From Streptomyces sp. WM6378 (lineage in GTDB: Bacteria > Actinomycetota > Actinomycetes > Streptomycetales > Streptomycetaceae), in assembly GCF_001279695.1 (NCBI RefSeq), contig NZ_LGDD01000299.1:1-64000 (forward strand): a DNA stretch of 64,000 nucleotides, written 5' to 3'. Under the pieces are notes generated by a model that saw only the letters and a list, made by a program, of their open reading frames with translations, was not told the DNA's origin and made no database searches. Shown piece after piece: positions 26,537-35,394 of this stretch. Within the stretch, counting starts at the first letter, position 1. Every line of letters starts with the position of its first letter. The position numbers were made by a program, and so were the translations under genes.

Positions 26537-28219
26537 CTAGCGTTCCGGTTGTGTTGCAGACACCGTTCCTAACGAATCAGTGTCCAGGAGTGAACATTGA
26601 GTCCACGTCCCGGTACTGCGCGCATCCCGAACGGTTTTGGACGTACTGGTCCCCCGCGTTCCCTGTTGCGTCCCCGCTCGGCGACGTGCATCGCGTGCAC
26701 GTTCCGTGACGGGTGGGCGGGTTTCCTCACGACCACGGTCACCTGGTCCGGCCTGGACGGTCCGATGCCCACGACGATCACTCTGGTCATCGTGGGGCGG
26801 TGCCGTCCGTCGCCGGATCGGGTACCCGAGGGCGCGTCGCCCGATCGCGATGCCAGCGGCATCGTGACGGGACATCTTTCGGCGCGGGGCGGTCAGCGGC
26901 TTACGCCAGTGCTGGTCGCCCCACATCGAGGTATATGCCGGATCGACCGCGACGATCGCGAGTCCGGTCTCGGCGGCCATGGAGACGAGCCGGGCTTTGA
27001 GGTTGCCGGTGGGGATGCCGGAGATGAGCTGCCGGAAGCGTTTCTCACGGCCGTGCTTCTCTCGGGTCTTCTCGGCGGTGAAGTCCAGATCCTCAATCGC
27101 GATGGCAGCCACGCCGCACCGTTTGGCCCAGTGGAGGACCTGGGTGATCGCGTGCCGGATCTGCGCGTCCCGGTGCTGGGCAATGCCGGTCAGGTCGTAG
27201 AAGAACCGCTTCGGGTCGCCGACCGGGTTGCCGTCCGCATCGAGCTGGTAGGCGGCGAAGTGATCGGCGTTCGTATCGACACCGGCCATGCCGTGGGAGC
27301 GGGCCGTCTCCAGCGGGATCGTCTTGGCGACGGGGCGTTGCCAGGAGGCGGTGAGGTACCAGCGCCCACGTCCCGTGTCGTAGTGGATGCGGTAGGCCAC
27401 GGCCCGGTTGGCTTCCACACGGTCGGCCCACTCCGTGCCCCGGTGAGCGAACGCCACCTTCGAGGCGAGGACGTACCGGCCGTGCTCGGCATTGGCCAGC
27501 TCGGCGAGCGGGGCCGGCAGCTTGATACTGACCTCTCCCCCGGGCGTGATGCGGATCGTCTCGTTGCCGTACCGCTTCCCGGACTCGCCATCAGCGGCGA
27601 AAAACCAGCGCGCTGCTTCCCAGCGTTCCCGCCACTCGGCCTCGCTGAGCTGCGCGGCATCCAGGTTGTGCCGGGTATGGAGCAGCTTCCGGCCGCCGCG
27701 CACGACGTGCACGACACCGGCCTCGCGCTCGGCACGGGCCACGTCGAGACGGTGTTCCAAAATGTGCAGCCGCCGGGTCTTCTGGAACCACTCGCCCTTG
27801 CTGCGGTATCCGCCCGGAGCCCGCTTGGCGCCCTTCTCCCCTACCGGCAGGGACAGACGGTGCGTCAGCGTACGCACACCGGCCTCAAGGCCCTGGATGT
27901 GCGCAAGCTGGCAGCGGCGGGAGAGCGCCCACTGATCGTGCGTGGCCTTCGTGATCGCCCCCGCCCACCGCGACGACGAGGCGGCAGTCAGGCCCTTCTT
28001 ACGGGCCGCCCACGTGTCGCTGCTGTGCTCATCGGCGTCCGCGCAACGGGCCTTGAGGTCCATCGATGCCAGCACTCCCAGGTGCTCGCCTACCAGGCGC
28101 AACACCTTCTCGTCCTCGGACGCGAGGCGCTTGAGCCGGTCACGCACAGCAACACCGGACGGCCCCAACACCACAAACGGAGGGGCGATCGTGCGCAGCT
28201 TCCGCTTCTCCTGCTTCAT
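26537..28219 (-). CDS. TnpB-related RuvC-like protein, orphan (IS200/IS605 type)
   Basis: 560 residues, start MKQEKRKLRT with AAAGGGGGCG upstream. The RuvC triad is visible: Asp315 (GVDTN), Glu376 (AIEDLDF) and Asp453 (SRHDAAGIAIGRR). The stretch between VDPAYTS and the last Asp, where TnpB normally has its CxxC zinc ribbon, holds no cysteines (SMWGDQHWRKPLT). TnpB proteins are RNA-guided nucleases of transposons; this zinc-less branch is common in Streptomyces as a TnpB-related protein. No tnpA is adjacent. The Arg-rich tail after about residue 470 could overlap a guide RNA region. Inserted between cdgB and the flavin reductase. Confidence 0.85.
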   Translation of the reverse strand: MKQEKRKLRTIAPPFVVLGPSGVAVRDRLKRLASEDEKVLRLVGEHLGVLASMDLKARCADADEHSSDTWAARKKGLTAASSSRWAGAITKATHDQWALSRRCQLAHIQGLEAGVRTLTHRLSLPVGEKGAKRAPGGYRSKGEWFQKTRRLHILEHRLDVARAEREAGVVHVVRGGRKLLHTRHNLDAAQLSEAEWRERWEAARWFFAADGESGKRYGNETIRITPGGEVSIKLPAPLAELANAEHGRYVLASKVAFAHRGTEWADRVEANRAVAYRIHYDTGRGRWYLTASWQRPVAKTIPLETARSHGMAGVDTNADHFAAYQLDADGNPVGDPKRFFYDLTGIAQHRDAQIRHAITQVLHWAKRCGVAAIAIEDLDFTAEKTREKHGREKRFRQLISGIPTGNLKARLVSMAAETGLAIVAVDPAYTSMWGDQHWRKPLTAPRRKMSRHDAAGIAIGRRALGYPIRRRTAPPHDDQSDRRGHRTVQAGPGDRGREETRPPVTERARDARRRAGTQQGTRGTSTSKTVRDARSTGTWTQCSLLDTDSLGTVSATQPER

Positions 28220-28329
28220 CGCCCCCCTTTCACACCATTTTTAACCAGCGCCACGAACCTATCGGCGCCCACCGACAACCGGATCCCGGCACTTGCATGC
28301 GCTCCAACACCGCCCCCGAAAGAACACTG

Positions 28330-28932
28330 ATGGACATTCACACACAGCCGAGCCCCATTAAGCCGCAGCAGTTCGCCACCCTTACCGCCGCCCTTTCCGC
28401 AGTTGCCCCCGAGACCCCTCATCCTGTGGGGGTGAGCAATGACGAGTTCCGCGCCGCGATGTCCCGGCTGGCCGCGGGCGTGGTCCTGGTGACCGCGCAC
28501 GACATCGACGACGGCCCGCGCGGCGAGGACGTCGGGATGACCGCGACGGCCTTCATGTCGGTCTCCCTCGACCCGCCCCTCGTCCTGGTCTCGCTGCGCA
28601 ACGGCTCGCGGATGGACGACCTCCTCGCGGAGCAGCCGCTGTGGGCGGTGTCCCTGCTGTCCGAGAGCCAGCGGCACGTCGCGGGCCGGTTCGCGATGAA
28701 GGGCCGCATCAGCGACCGCCTCCTGTTCGAGGACATCCCGTACACCCGGGGCGAGGTGAGCGGCGCTCCCTTGGTCGGCGGCGCGCTGGCGACCCTCGAA
28801 TGCCGTACCGAGCGGCGCGTGGTGGCGGGCGACCACACGCTGGCCATCGGCCGCGTCCTGACGGCGAACCTGCCGAGCGCGGAGGGCGGGCCGCTGACGT
28901 ACTTCCGAGGGCGATACCGGCAGTTGGGCTGA
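28330..28932 (+). CDS. Flavin reductase-like FMN-binding protein
   Basis: 200 residues from the ATG at 28330 (GAAAGAAC upstream); an in-frame ATG 11 codons earlier exists. It has the split-barrel flavin reductase-like fold: FRAAMSRLAAGVVLVTAHD, MTATAFMSVSLDPPLVLVSL and the C-terminal PLTYFRGRYRQLG. It would reduce FMN with NAD(P)H to supply a partner monooxygenase, but no monooxygenase is adjacent. Standalone, facing away from the TnpB-like gene. Confidence 0.9.
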   Translation: MDIHTQPSPIKPQQFATLTAALSAVAPETPHPVGVSNDEFRAAMSRLAAGVVLVTAHDIDDGPRGEDVGMTATAFMSVSLDPPLVLVSLRNGSRMDDLLAEQPLWAVSLLSESQRHVAGRFAMKGRISDRLLFEDIPYTRGEVSGAPLVGGALATLECRTERRVVAGDHTLAIGRVLTANLPSAEGGPLTYFRGRYRQLG

Positions 28933-29120
28933 CCCCCTCCGCCTCGCGACAAACCGGACGACACAGGTCCGTTCCCCCCTGTGACACAGCTGTCACACAG
29001 GCACCTTTCCTCCCCAACACCCCCTGCATAAGCTCCCTTTACATGCCGGGCACGCCGACTTCGCCGCCCGGACACATTCCGCGTACGGCATCCACGTACG
29101 CCCATGTCCTGGGGGGGACC

Positions 29121-30782
29121 ATGCGCAACGCCCTTACGTCCGGCCGCGCTCGCCGCATCGCGGCCTGCACGGCGATCGCCGTCGCGGCGGGGACGCTGCT
29201 CAGCACGCCGGCGCTGGCCGAAGACAAGGGTCCGGGGGCGCCGAAGGCGGCCGCCACCGCCAAGGCCAAGCCACGGTTCGACTGGGACGGGGACGGGCTC
29301 GGGGAGATCGTCCGCAACGGCTCCATCGGCTGGCCGGACAACTACCTCCTCCAGGCGTCGGCCAAGTCCGAGGACAAGCCCTTCCCGCTCCTCGTGGAAG
29401 CAGACCTCGTCGGCGCCCAGCAGCTGATCACGCCCGGGGACCTGAACGGCAACGGCATGTCGGAGCTCATCACCGTGTCGACCGACGGCACGCTCAAGCT
29501 CTTCGCCGACGTCAACAAGGATCCGTACTCGGCGGCATGGACCAGCACGGGCTGGAACGCCTACAACAAGATCGTCGCTGCGGGGGACCTCACCGGCGAC
29601 GGCAAGAACGACCTGCTCGCCCGCACGTACAACGGCGACCTCTACCTGTTCCCGGGCACCGGCGACCTGAAGGCGCCGTTCGGCGAGCGGATCAAGGTGC
29701 CCGGCGGCTGGGGCGACTTCGACCAGATCGTCGGGGTCAGCGACTCCAACGGCGACGGCATCGGCGACGTCTACGCCCGCAACAGGACCGACGACCTCGT
29801 CTTCTTCGCCGGAACCGGCAAGGCCGAGCAGCCGTTCGCGCCGGGCGTCAAGCTGGGCGCCGGCTGGCACGCGTACAACCAGCTCCTGAGTGCCGACGAC
29901 CGCGACGGCGACGGGCTCTCCGACCTGCTCGCCCGCACCCTGAACGGCGACCTCTACCTCTACCGGGCCGACGGCCGGGGCGGCTTCGCGGCCCCGGTGA
30001 AGTACCGGTCGGGCTGGAACGACGCCGACGTGCTGGCGGGCATCGGCGGCCAGGCCGCGTTCGGCAACAAGTTCCTCACCGGGCGCGACGCCGAAGGACG
30101 GATCTCAAGCCGCTACACCACGAACAACGGGCAGTTCTCGTCCCCGTCCGCCCCCGGCGCCCCGGACCGGGACACGATCGGCCGCGCCAACTCGCTCGAC
30201 GGAAGCGGCATCGCGACCTCGCTGACCCTGACCGGCGGCCACCTCCTCACCTCCGGCTTCAACGGGGTGCACGGCGACCTCGGCGCGGGCTGGGACGCCT
30301 ACGACTCCATCACCGGTCCCGGCGACCTGAACGGCGACGGTCACGGCGACCTGCTCGCCCGCGACAAGACCGGCGACCTGTGGCTCTACCCGGGCGACGG
30401 CTCGGCCGTGAAGTTCGGCGACCGCATCCGGGTCGGTGACGGCTGGAAGGCGTACGACAAGATCCTCGGCTCGGGCGACGTCAACGGGGACGGGCGCGCC
30501 GACGTGCTCGCCCGCACCGGCGACGGTCACCTCTACCTCTTCCCGGGCACGGGCGACGGCAGCGCCCCGTTCGGCCCGCGCCAGGACCTCGGCGGCGGCT
30601 GGAACGGCTACACCATGCTGGCCACCGTGGCGGACGCGAGCGGCGACGGCACCACCGACCTGATCGCGGTCGACGCGTCCGGCCAGGCCTACCGGTACGA
30701 CGGACAGGGTGCCTACGGCGGCAAGTTCAAGCCGCGCGCCCCGCTCGGTGGCGGCTGGAACATCTACAAGGAGCTGCTCTGA
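29121..30782 (+). CDS. Secreted VCBS/FG-GAP repeat protein
   Basis: 553 residues from ATG 29121 (GGGGGGGACC upstream). A signal peptide ends near TPALAED. The mature protein is a chain of repeats of about 45-50 residues with Ca-binding-like DxNGDGxxD loops (GDLNGNGMSE, GDLTGDGKND, SDSNGDGIGD, GDLNGDGHGD, GDVNGDGRAD) followed by LLARTxxGDLYLFPGTG and a Gly-Trp turn. This is the FG-GAP/VCBS beta-propeller type, found in secreted Streptomyces proteins of mostly unknown role. One central repeat (about 300-370) lacks the acidic loop. It is convergent with arfB. Confidence 0.88.
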   Translation: MRNALTSGRARRIAACTAIAVAAGTLLSTPALAEDKGPGAPKAAATAKAKPRFDWDGDGLGEIVRNGSIGWPDNYLLQASAKSEDKPFPLLVEADLVGAQQLITPGDLNGNGMSELITVSTDGTLKLFADVNKDPYSAAWTSTGWNAYNKIVAAGDLTGDGKNDLLARTYNGDLYLFPGTGDLKAPFGERIKVPGGWGDFDQIVGVSDSNGDGIGDVYARNRTDDLVFFAGTGKAEQPFAPGVKLGAGWHAYNQLLSADDRDGDGLSDLLARTLNGDLYLYRADGRGGFAAPVKYRSGWNDADVLAGIGGQAAFGNKFLTGRDAEGRISSRYTTNNGQFSSPSAPGAPDRDTIGRANSLDGSGIATSLTLTGGHLLTSGFNGVHGDLGAGWDAYDSITGPGDLNGDGHGDLLARDKTGDLWLYPGDGSAVKFGDRIRVGDGWKAYDKILGSGDVNGDGRADVLARTGDGHLYLFPGTGDGSAPFGPRQDLGGGWNGYTMLATVADASGDGTTDLIAVDASGQAYRYDGQGAYGGKFKPRAPLGGGWNIYKELL

Positions 30783-30834
30783 TCCGTCCCGCTCCAGCGT
30801 CCCTGAGGCGCTGACGGCGTCGGCGTGAGGCGGC

Positions 30835-30878
30835 GGCGGTCGGGACGGGACGGGTTCACCAGTCCCGTCCCGACCGCC
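30835..30878. terminator. Bidirectional hairpin overlapping the arfB end
   Basis: A perfect 16-bp stem (GGCGGTCGGGACGGGA with TCCCGTCCCGACCGCC) and a 12-base loop. It serves the repeat-protein gene, and its right arm is made of the last arfB codons. Confidence 0.8.
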
Positions 30879-31290
30879 CCTTCTTCGTCTGGGCGCGCTG
30901 CTTCTTCTCGCGCAGGCGGCGCTCGTTGATGCCGCGCGGGATCTTCGTCGCGCGGCGCGGCTTCGGCGGCGGGGCGGTGGCCTCGGCGAGCAGGGAGGCC
31001 AGTCGGACCGCGGCGGTCTCACGGTTGCGCCACTGCGAGCGGTGCTCCGAGGCGCGTACGGAGATGACGCCGCCCACCAGACGGCTCGCGAGCCGGTCCA
31101 GCGCGCGGGACTTCCAGACCTCCGGCAGCGCCTCGGTCTTCGCCAGGTCGAAGCGGAGCTCCACCTGGGAGTCGCTCGTGTTGACGTGCTGGCCGCCGGG
31201 CCCTGACGACCTGGAGAAACGCCAGATCAGCTCGGCCTCCGGAAGGGAGACGGAGCCGCGGATGAGATAGGGCCCGGACATGACATCCAT
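30856..31290 (-). CDS. arfB: Alternative ribosome-rescue hydrolase ArfB
   Basis: About 144 residues; the start is ATG 31290 or the in-frame ATG at 31281 (MSGPYLIRG), neither with a clear ribosome binding site. The release-factor-like motif SSGPGGQHVNTSDS carries the GGQ that hydrolyses peptidyl-tRNA, and the basic tail (RRLREKKQRAQTKKGRSGRDW region) enters the mRNA channel of stalled ribosomes. The protein is a single domain, as in YaeJ/ArfB. The gene is monocistronic. Confidence 0.92.
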   Translation of the reverse strand: MDVMSGPYLIRGSVSLPEAELIWRFSRSSGPGGQHVNTSDSQVELRFDLAKTEALPEVWKSRALDRLASRLVGGVISVRASEHRSQWRNRETAAVRLASLLAEATAPPPKPRRATKIPRGINERRLREKKQRAQTKKGRSGRDW

Positions 31291-31502
31291 GGTGACGGGT
31301 GTGCGGCACGGCGTCACCCGCTTTTCCTCACGCTTCCCTTACGAGCGGCAGCGTCCGCCCCTGTTGCCGGCGCCTCTTGTCGGCCCCTTGGCAAAGAAAG
31401 CAAAGCGGGATGGAACCTCACGGTCCCCTGCCGACGTTATGGGGAATGACGGTAGCTTCGGGACGGCTCGAAGCCCGCACATCACGAAGAAGGGGACATC
31501 CC

Positions 31503-32078
31503 ATGGCTGTAAGCCTGTCCAAGGGCGGCAACATCTCGCTCACCAAGGAGGCCCCGGGCCTGACCGCCGTCACGGTCGGCCTCGGCTGGGACGTCCGCAC
31601 CACCACCGGAACCGACTTCGACCTCGACGCGTCCGCCATCGCGGTGAACGGGGCGGGCAAGGTCTACTCCGACGGCCACTTCGTCTTCTTCAACAACAAG
31701 TCGACGCCGGACCAGACCATCGTCCACACCGGTGACAACACCACCGGCCAGGGCGAGGGCGACGACGAGTCGATCAATGTCAACCTGGCAGGCCTGCCCG
31801 CCGACGTCGACAAGATCGTCTTCCCGGTCTCCATCTACGACGCCGAGGCCCGCTCGCAGAACTTCGGCCAGGTGCGCAACGCCTACATCCGCATCGTCAA
31901 CCAGGCCGGCGGCGCCGAGATCGCCCGCTACGACCTGAGCGAGGACGCCGCGACCGAGACCGCGATGGTCTTCGGCGAGCTGTACCGCAACGGCGCCGAG
32001 TGGAAGTTCCGCGCCGTGGGCCAGGGCTACGCCTCGGGCCTGGTCGGCATCGCGCAGGACTTCGGCGTGAGCGTCTGA
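31503..32078 (+). CDS. TerD-family stress protein
   Basis: 191 residues from ATG 31503 (AAGGGGAC upstream). Typical TerD features are MAVSLSKGGNISLTKEAP, GLGWDVRTT, FDLDASA and the Ca-binding DGHFVFFNN, with DDESINVNLAGLP. TerD proteins bind calcium and belong to tellurite, phage and stress resistance modules. In Streptomyces the paralogues affect differentiation. It is a lone gene here, with its own UUCG-capped terminator; a second TerD domain occurs in the nuclease fusion at 46.9-49.0 kb. Confidence 0.93.
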   Translation: MAVSLSKGGNISLTKEAPGLTAVTVGLGWDVRTTTGTDFDLDASAIAVNGAGKVYSDGHFVFFNNKSTPDQTIVHTGDNTTGQGEGDDESINVNLAGLPADVDKIVFPVSIYDAEARSQNFGQVRNAYIRIVNQAGGAEIARYDLSEDAATETAMVFGELYRNGAEWKFRAVGQGYASGLVGIAQDFGVSV

Positions 32079-32098
32079 CGCCCCCGCCGACACACGTG

Positions 32099-32130
32099 AG
32101 GTGCCCCCGGCGTTCGCGCCGGGGGCACCT
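32099..32130 (+). terminator. Terminator of the terD gene, UUCG loop
   Basis: AGGTGCCCCCGGCG-TTCG-CGCCGGGGGCACCT, a perfect 14-bp stem with a UUCG tetraloop, followed by TCTCGTT. It starts 20 bases past the stop codon. Confidence 0.9.
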
Positions 32131-32331
32131 TCTCGTTCACCCCCGGGGCGCCTCATGTGCATCCGATGTCTCAACTCCCCCTCGTACGGCTTGAATTAGT
32201 CGGTCAGCGGACACCATCGACCCAGTTTCGGACACGATCAAGCCAAATATTTGTCGGGTCTCTGTCAAGAAGTAGTCATCTGCTGGCAGTCTCCAACTCG
32301 CCCCCACGGAACGAGTGAAGGAGACCACCGA

Positions 32332-33879
32332 GTGCGAACCACTCTGCGTGCCGCCGCTCTTGCTGCATCCGCCGCCATGGTCGTCGTCGGCGTACAAGCC
32401 GGCTCGACCGCCGGCGCCACCGACCGCGCCGCCGGTGCCACCGCCCTGGACCTCAGCACCGCCCAGCGTGCCGACGCCCTGCGCACGGCCCAGGACGCCG
32501 CGCCCGCCACCGCCCAGGAACTCGGGCTCGGCGCCAAGGAAAAGCTCGTCGTCCGCGATGTGATCAAGGACGCCGACGGTACGGTCCACACCCGCTACGA
32601 GCGCACCCTGGACGGCCTGCCCGTCCTCGGCGGCGACCTCGTCGTGCACACCGCGAAGAACGGCGCCCTCAAGGGCGTCGACAAGGCGACCGACGCGAAG
32701 ATAGCCGTCGCCACCACCACCGCGCTCAAGGCCGCCCCCACCGGCTCCCGCAAGGTCGTCTGGGCCGCGGACGGCAAGCCCGTCCTCGCCTACGAGCGCA
32801 CCGTCACCGGCACCCAGCCGGACGGCACCCCGAGCCGCCGCGACATCGTCACGGACGCCACCACCGGCGCCCAGCTCTACTCCCACGAGGAGATCGAGAC
32901 CGGCATCGGCACCAGCGAGTACTCCGGCACGGTCACGCTCGGCACCACCAAGAGCGGCTCGACCTACAGCCTCACCGACGCCTCGCGCGGCGGTCACAAG
33001 ACGTACGACCTGAAGGGCGGCAGCTCCGGCACCGGCACGCTCTTCACGAAGTCCACCGACACGTGGGGCAACGGCTCGCCGTCCAACCGTGAGACCGCCG
33101 CCGTCGACGCCCACTACGGCGCGGCCGAGACGTGGGACTTCTACAAGACCGAGCTCGGCCGCAACGGCATCGCGGGCAACGGCAAGGCCGCCTACTCGCG
33201 GGTCCACTACGGCAACGCGTACGTCAACGCGTTCTGGGACGACAGCTGCTTCTGCATGACGTACGGCGACGGCGCGGGCAACAAGAAGCCGCTCACCGCG
33301 CTCGACGTGGCCGGTCACGAGATGAGCCACGGCCTCACCGCCGCCACCGCCAAGCTGAACTACAGCGGGGAGTCCGGCGGTCTCAACGAGGCGACCAGCG
33401 ACATGTTCGGCACGTCGGTCGAGTTCTTCGCCAACAACGCCTCCGACAAGGGCGACTACCTCATCGGCGAGAAGATCGACATCAACGGCAACGGCACGCC
33501 GCTGCGCTACATGGACAAGCCGAGCAAGGACGGCGCGTCGGCCGACTACTGGTCGAGCGGCGTCGGCAACAAGGACGTGCACTACTCGTCCGGCGTCGGC
33601 AACCACTTCTTCTACCTGCTGTCCGAGGGCAGCGGCGCGAAGACGATCAACGGCGTGAACTACAACTCGCCGACCTCCGACGGCTCCAAGGTCACCGGGA
33701 TCGGCCGGGTCAAGGCGTACAAGATCTGGTACAAGGCGCTCTCCACGTACATGACGTCGACCACCAACTACAAGGCCGCGCGCGCCGCGACCCTCAAGGC
33801 GGCGGGCGACCTGTACGGCACGACCAGCACCGAGTACAAGACGGTGGCGGCCGCCTGGACCGCCGTCAACGTGAAGTGA
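32332..33879 (+). CDS. Secreted M4 (thermolysin-like) neutral metallopeptidase
   Basis: 515 residues from GTG 32332 (GAAGGAG upstream). A signal peptide is followed by an FTP propeptide (LGLGAKEKLVVRDVIKDADG, YERTLDGLPVLGGDLVVHT) and the M4 catalytic domain. The zinc motif is HEMSH (His329, Glu330, His333) with the third ligand Glu353 in GLNEATSD. The catalytic His is probably in DVHYSSGVGNHFFYLL. Secreted and self-processing. It ends 33 bases from the convergent M1 peptidase gene. Confidence 0.95.
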   Translation: MRTTLRAAALAASAAMVVVGVQAGSTAGATDRAAGATALDLSTAQRADALRTAQDAAPATAQELGLGAKEKLVVRDVIKDADGTVHTRYERTLDGLPVLGGDLVVHTAKNGALKGVDKATDAKIAVATTTALKAAPTGSRKVVWAADGKPVLAYERTVTGTQPDGTPSRRDIVTDATTGAQLYSHEEIETGIGTSEYSGTVTLGTTKSGSTYSLTDASRGGHKTYDLKGGSSGTGTLFTKSTDTWGNGSPSNRETAAVDAHYGAAETWDFYKTELGRNGIAGNGKAAYSRVHYGNAYVNAFWDDSCFCMTYGDGAGNKKPLTALDVAGHEMSHGLTAATAKLNYSGESGGLNEATSDMFGTSVEFFANNASDKGDYLIGEKIDINGNGTPLRYMDKPSKDGASADYWSSGVGNKDVHYSSGVGNHFFYLLSEGSGAKTINGVNYNSPTSDGSKVTGIGRVKAYKIWYKALSTYMTSTTNYKAARAATLKAAGDLYGTTSTEYKTVAAAWTAVNVK

Positions 33880-33912
33880 CCGGCATGAAGTAGCGGGTCA
33901 ACTCGCCTGGTT

Positions 33913-35364
33913 CTACGGGGAGTCCGGCTTCCCGTCCCCGTAGAGCCAGGTGTCCCACACCGCCGAGAGCTTCTTGCCCGCCCCCGCGTCCATGAAGCGG
34001 GTGAACTCCTTGGTCGAGGCGTTGCCGTGCCGGTGGGTGCGCACCCAGTCCTGTACGAGCGGGTAGAACTTCTCGTCGCCGACGGCCTGCCGGATCTTGT
34101 GGACGACCATGGCGCCACGCACGTACACCGGCCGCCCGGACACCTCGGCGGCGGTCGGCGGCTCGGCCGGCGGGAACGCCCAGATCTCGTCGCCGTCGCC
34201 CTTGGCGTACTCCTCGTCGAAGTGCTGCTGCGCGGTCGGCCCGTCGTGGTCCTCGCTCCACAGCCACTCCGAGTACTGCGCGAAGCCCTCGTTCAGCCAC
34301 ATGCCGCTCCACGAGTCCGGGGTGACGGAATCGCCGAACCACTGGTGGGCCAGCTCGTGCACGAGGGTGCTCAGGTCGAAGTGGTCCAGCGGTATCACCG
34401 GCCGGTTCTGCGTCTCAAGGGCATAGCCCGAGGCCTTCTCCGGCGCCACGATCACGCCGGTGGACGAGAACGGGTAGGGCCCGAAGTTGTGCTCCTCCCA
34501 GGCCATGACGTCCGGGATCTGGGCGACGACATCGGCGGTCTGCTCCTTCACACCCGGATCGACGGCGTTGTAGATCGGGATGCCGGACTTGGTCATCCCC
34601 TTGTCGTCGATCTCGTACGGCCCGATCGCCACGGTCGCGAGGTAGGTCGCCATGGGCTCCTTGACCCGCCAGCTGAACGTGCTGCGCCCCTTGTTGTGGG
34701 TGGTGGACGCCAACTCGCCGTTGGACACGGCCTGCAGACCGTCGGGCACCGTCACCTTGATGTCGTACGTGGCCTTGTCGCTCGGGTGGTTGTTGGACGG
34801 GAACCAGGCCATCGAGCCGGTCGGTTCGCCGAGCGCGAGCACGCCACCGCCGGGCGACTTCAGCCAGCCCTCCTCCGAGCCGTCGAGGTCCGTGATGGTC
34901 TTCGGGCTGCCCGAGTAGCGCACGTACGCCGTGAACGTCTTGCCCCGGGTGAGGTCTTTGCGGGGGCGCAGGGTCAGCTCGTCGCCGGCCCGGTTGACGG
35001 CGGCGGGCTCGGCGTCGACGGTGGCCTTCTCGACGTCCATGCCGGCGAAGTCGAGGTCGAAGGCGCTGAGGTCCTTGGTGGCCCGCGCGACGATGGTGGC
35101 CCCCGCCTTGAGTCGCCCGGTCGCCGGGTCGTAGTCGAGGTCCAGGCTGTAGTGCTGGACGTCGTAACCGTCGTTGCCGAGCTTGGGGAAGAGCGCGTCG
35201 CGCGAGCCGGAGGAACCCGGGGTGCCGGCCACGCCGCCGGTGCACGAGGTGACGGCGAGGGCGGTGAGCAGGGCGACGGCGGCGAGGCGGGTGCGGCGGG
35301 CGTTGCGTGCACGGTTGGCCCCGCGCCCTTTCGACGCCGCCCGCCTCTCCGGTCGTTTGTCCAC
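33913..35364 (-). CDS. M1-family metallopeptidase lipoprotein
   Basis: 483 residues. The signal ends in a lipobox ALAVTSC (Cys41), so the enzyme is anchored outside. The N-terminal beta domain is followed by the thermolysin-like domain with HELAHQWFGD (His336, Glu337, His340) and the third zinc ligand Glu359 in LNEGFA. The classic GAMEN exopeptidase motif is replaced by YALETQNRP, typical of short actinobacterial M1 members. It probably trims peptides produced by secreted endopeptidases such as its M4 neighbour. The long C-terminal domain of aminopeptidase N is absent. Confidence 0.93.
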   Translation of the reverse strand: MDKRPERRAASKGRGANRARNARRTRLAAVALLTALAVTSCTGGVAGTPGSSGSRDALFPKLGNDGYDVQHYSLDLDYDPATGRLKAGATIVARATKDLSAFDLDFAGMDVEKATVDAEPAAVNRAGDELTLRPRKDLTRGKTFTAYVRYSGSPKTITDLDGSEEGWLKSPGGGVLALGEPTGSMAWFPSNNHPSDKATYDIKVTVPDGLQAVSNGELASTTHNKGRSTFSWRVKEPMATYLATVAIGPYEIDDKGMTKSGIPIYNAVDPGVKEQTADVVAQIPDVMAWEEHNFGPYPFSSTGVIVAPEKASGYALETQNRPVIPLDHFDLSTLVHELAHQWFGDSVTPDSWSGMWLNEGFAQYSEWLWSEDHDGPTAQQHFDEEYAKGDGDEIWAFPPAEPPTAAEVSGRPVYVRGAMVVHKIRQAVGDEKFYPLVQDWVRTHRHGNASTKEFTRFMDAGAGKKLSAVWDTWLYGDGKPDSP

Positions 35365-35394
35365 GCCTGTGATCCTACGGGCGGCGGCCCCGGC

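Noticed and set aside
28641..29120. N-terminal extension of the VCBS repeat protein into the flavin reductase gene
   Set aside because: The frame is open by chance. The ATG at 29121 has a ribosome binding site and starts a clear signal peptide.
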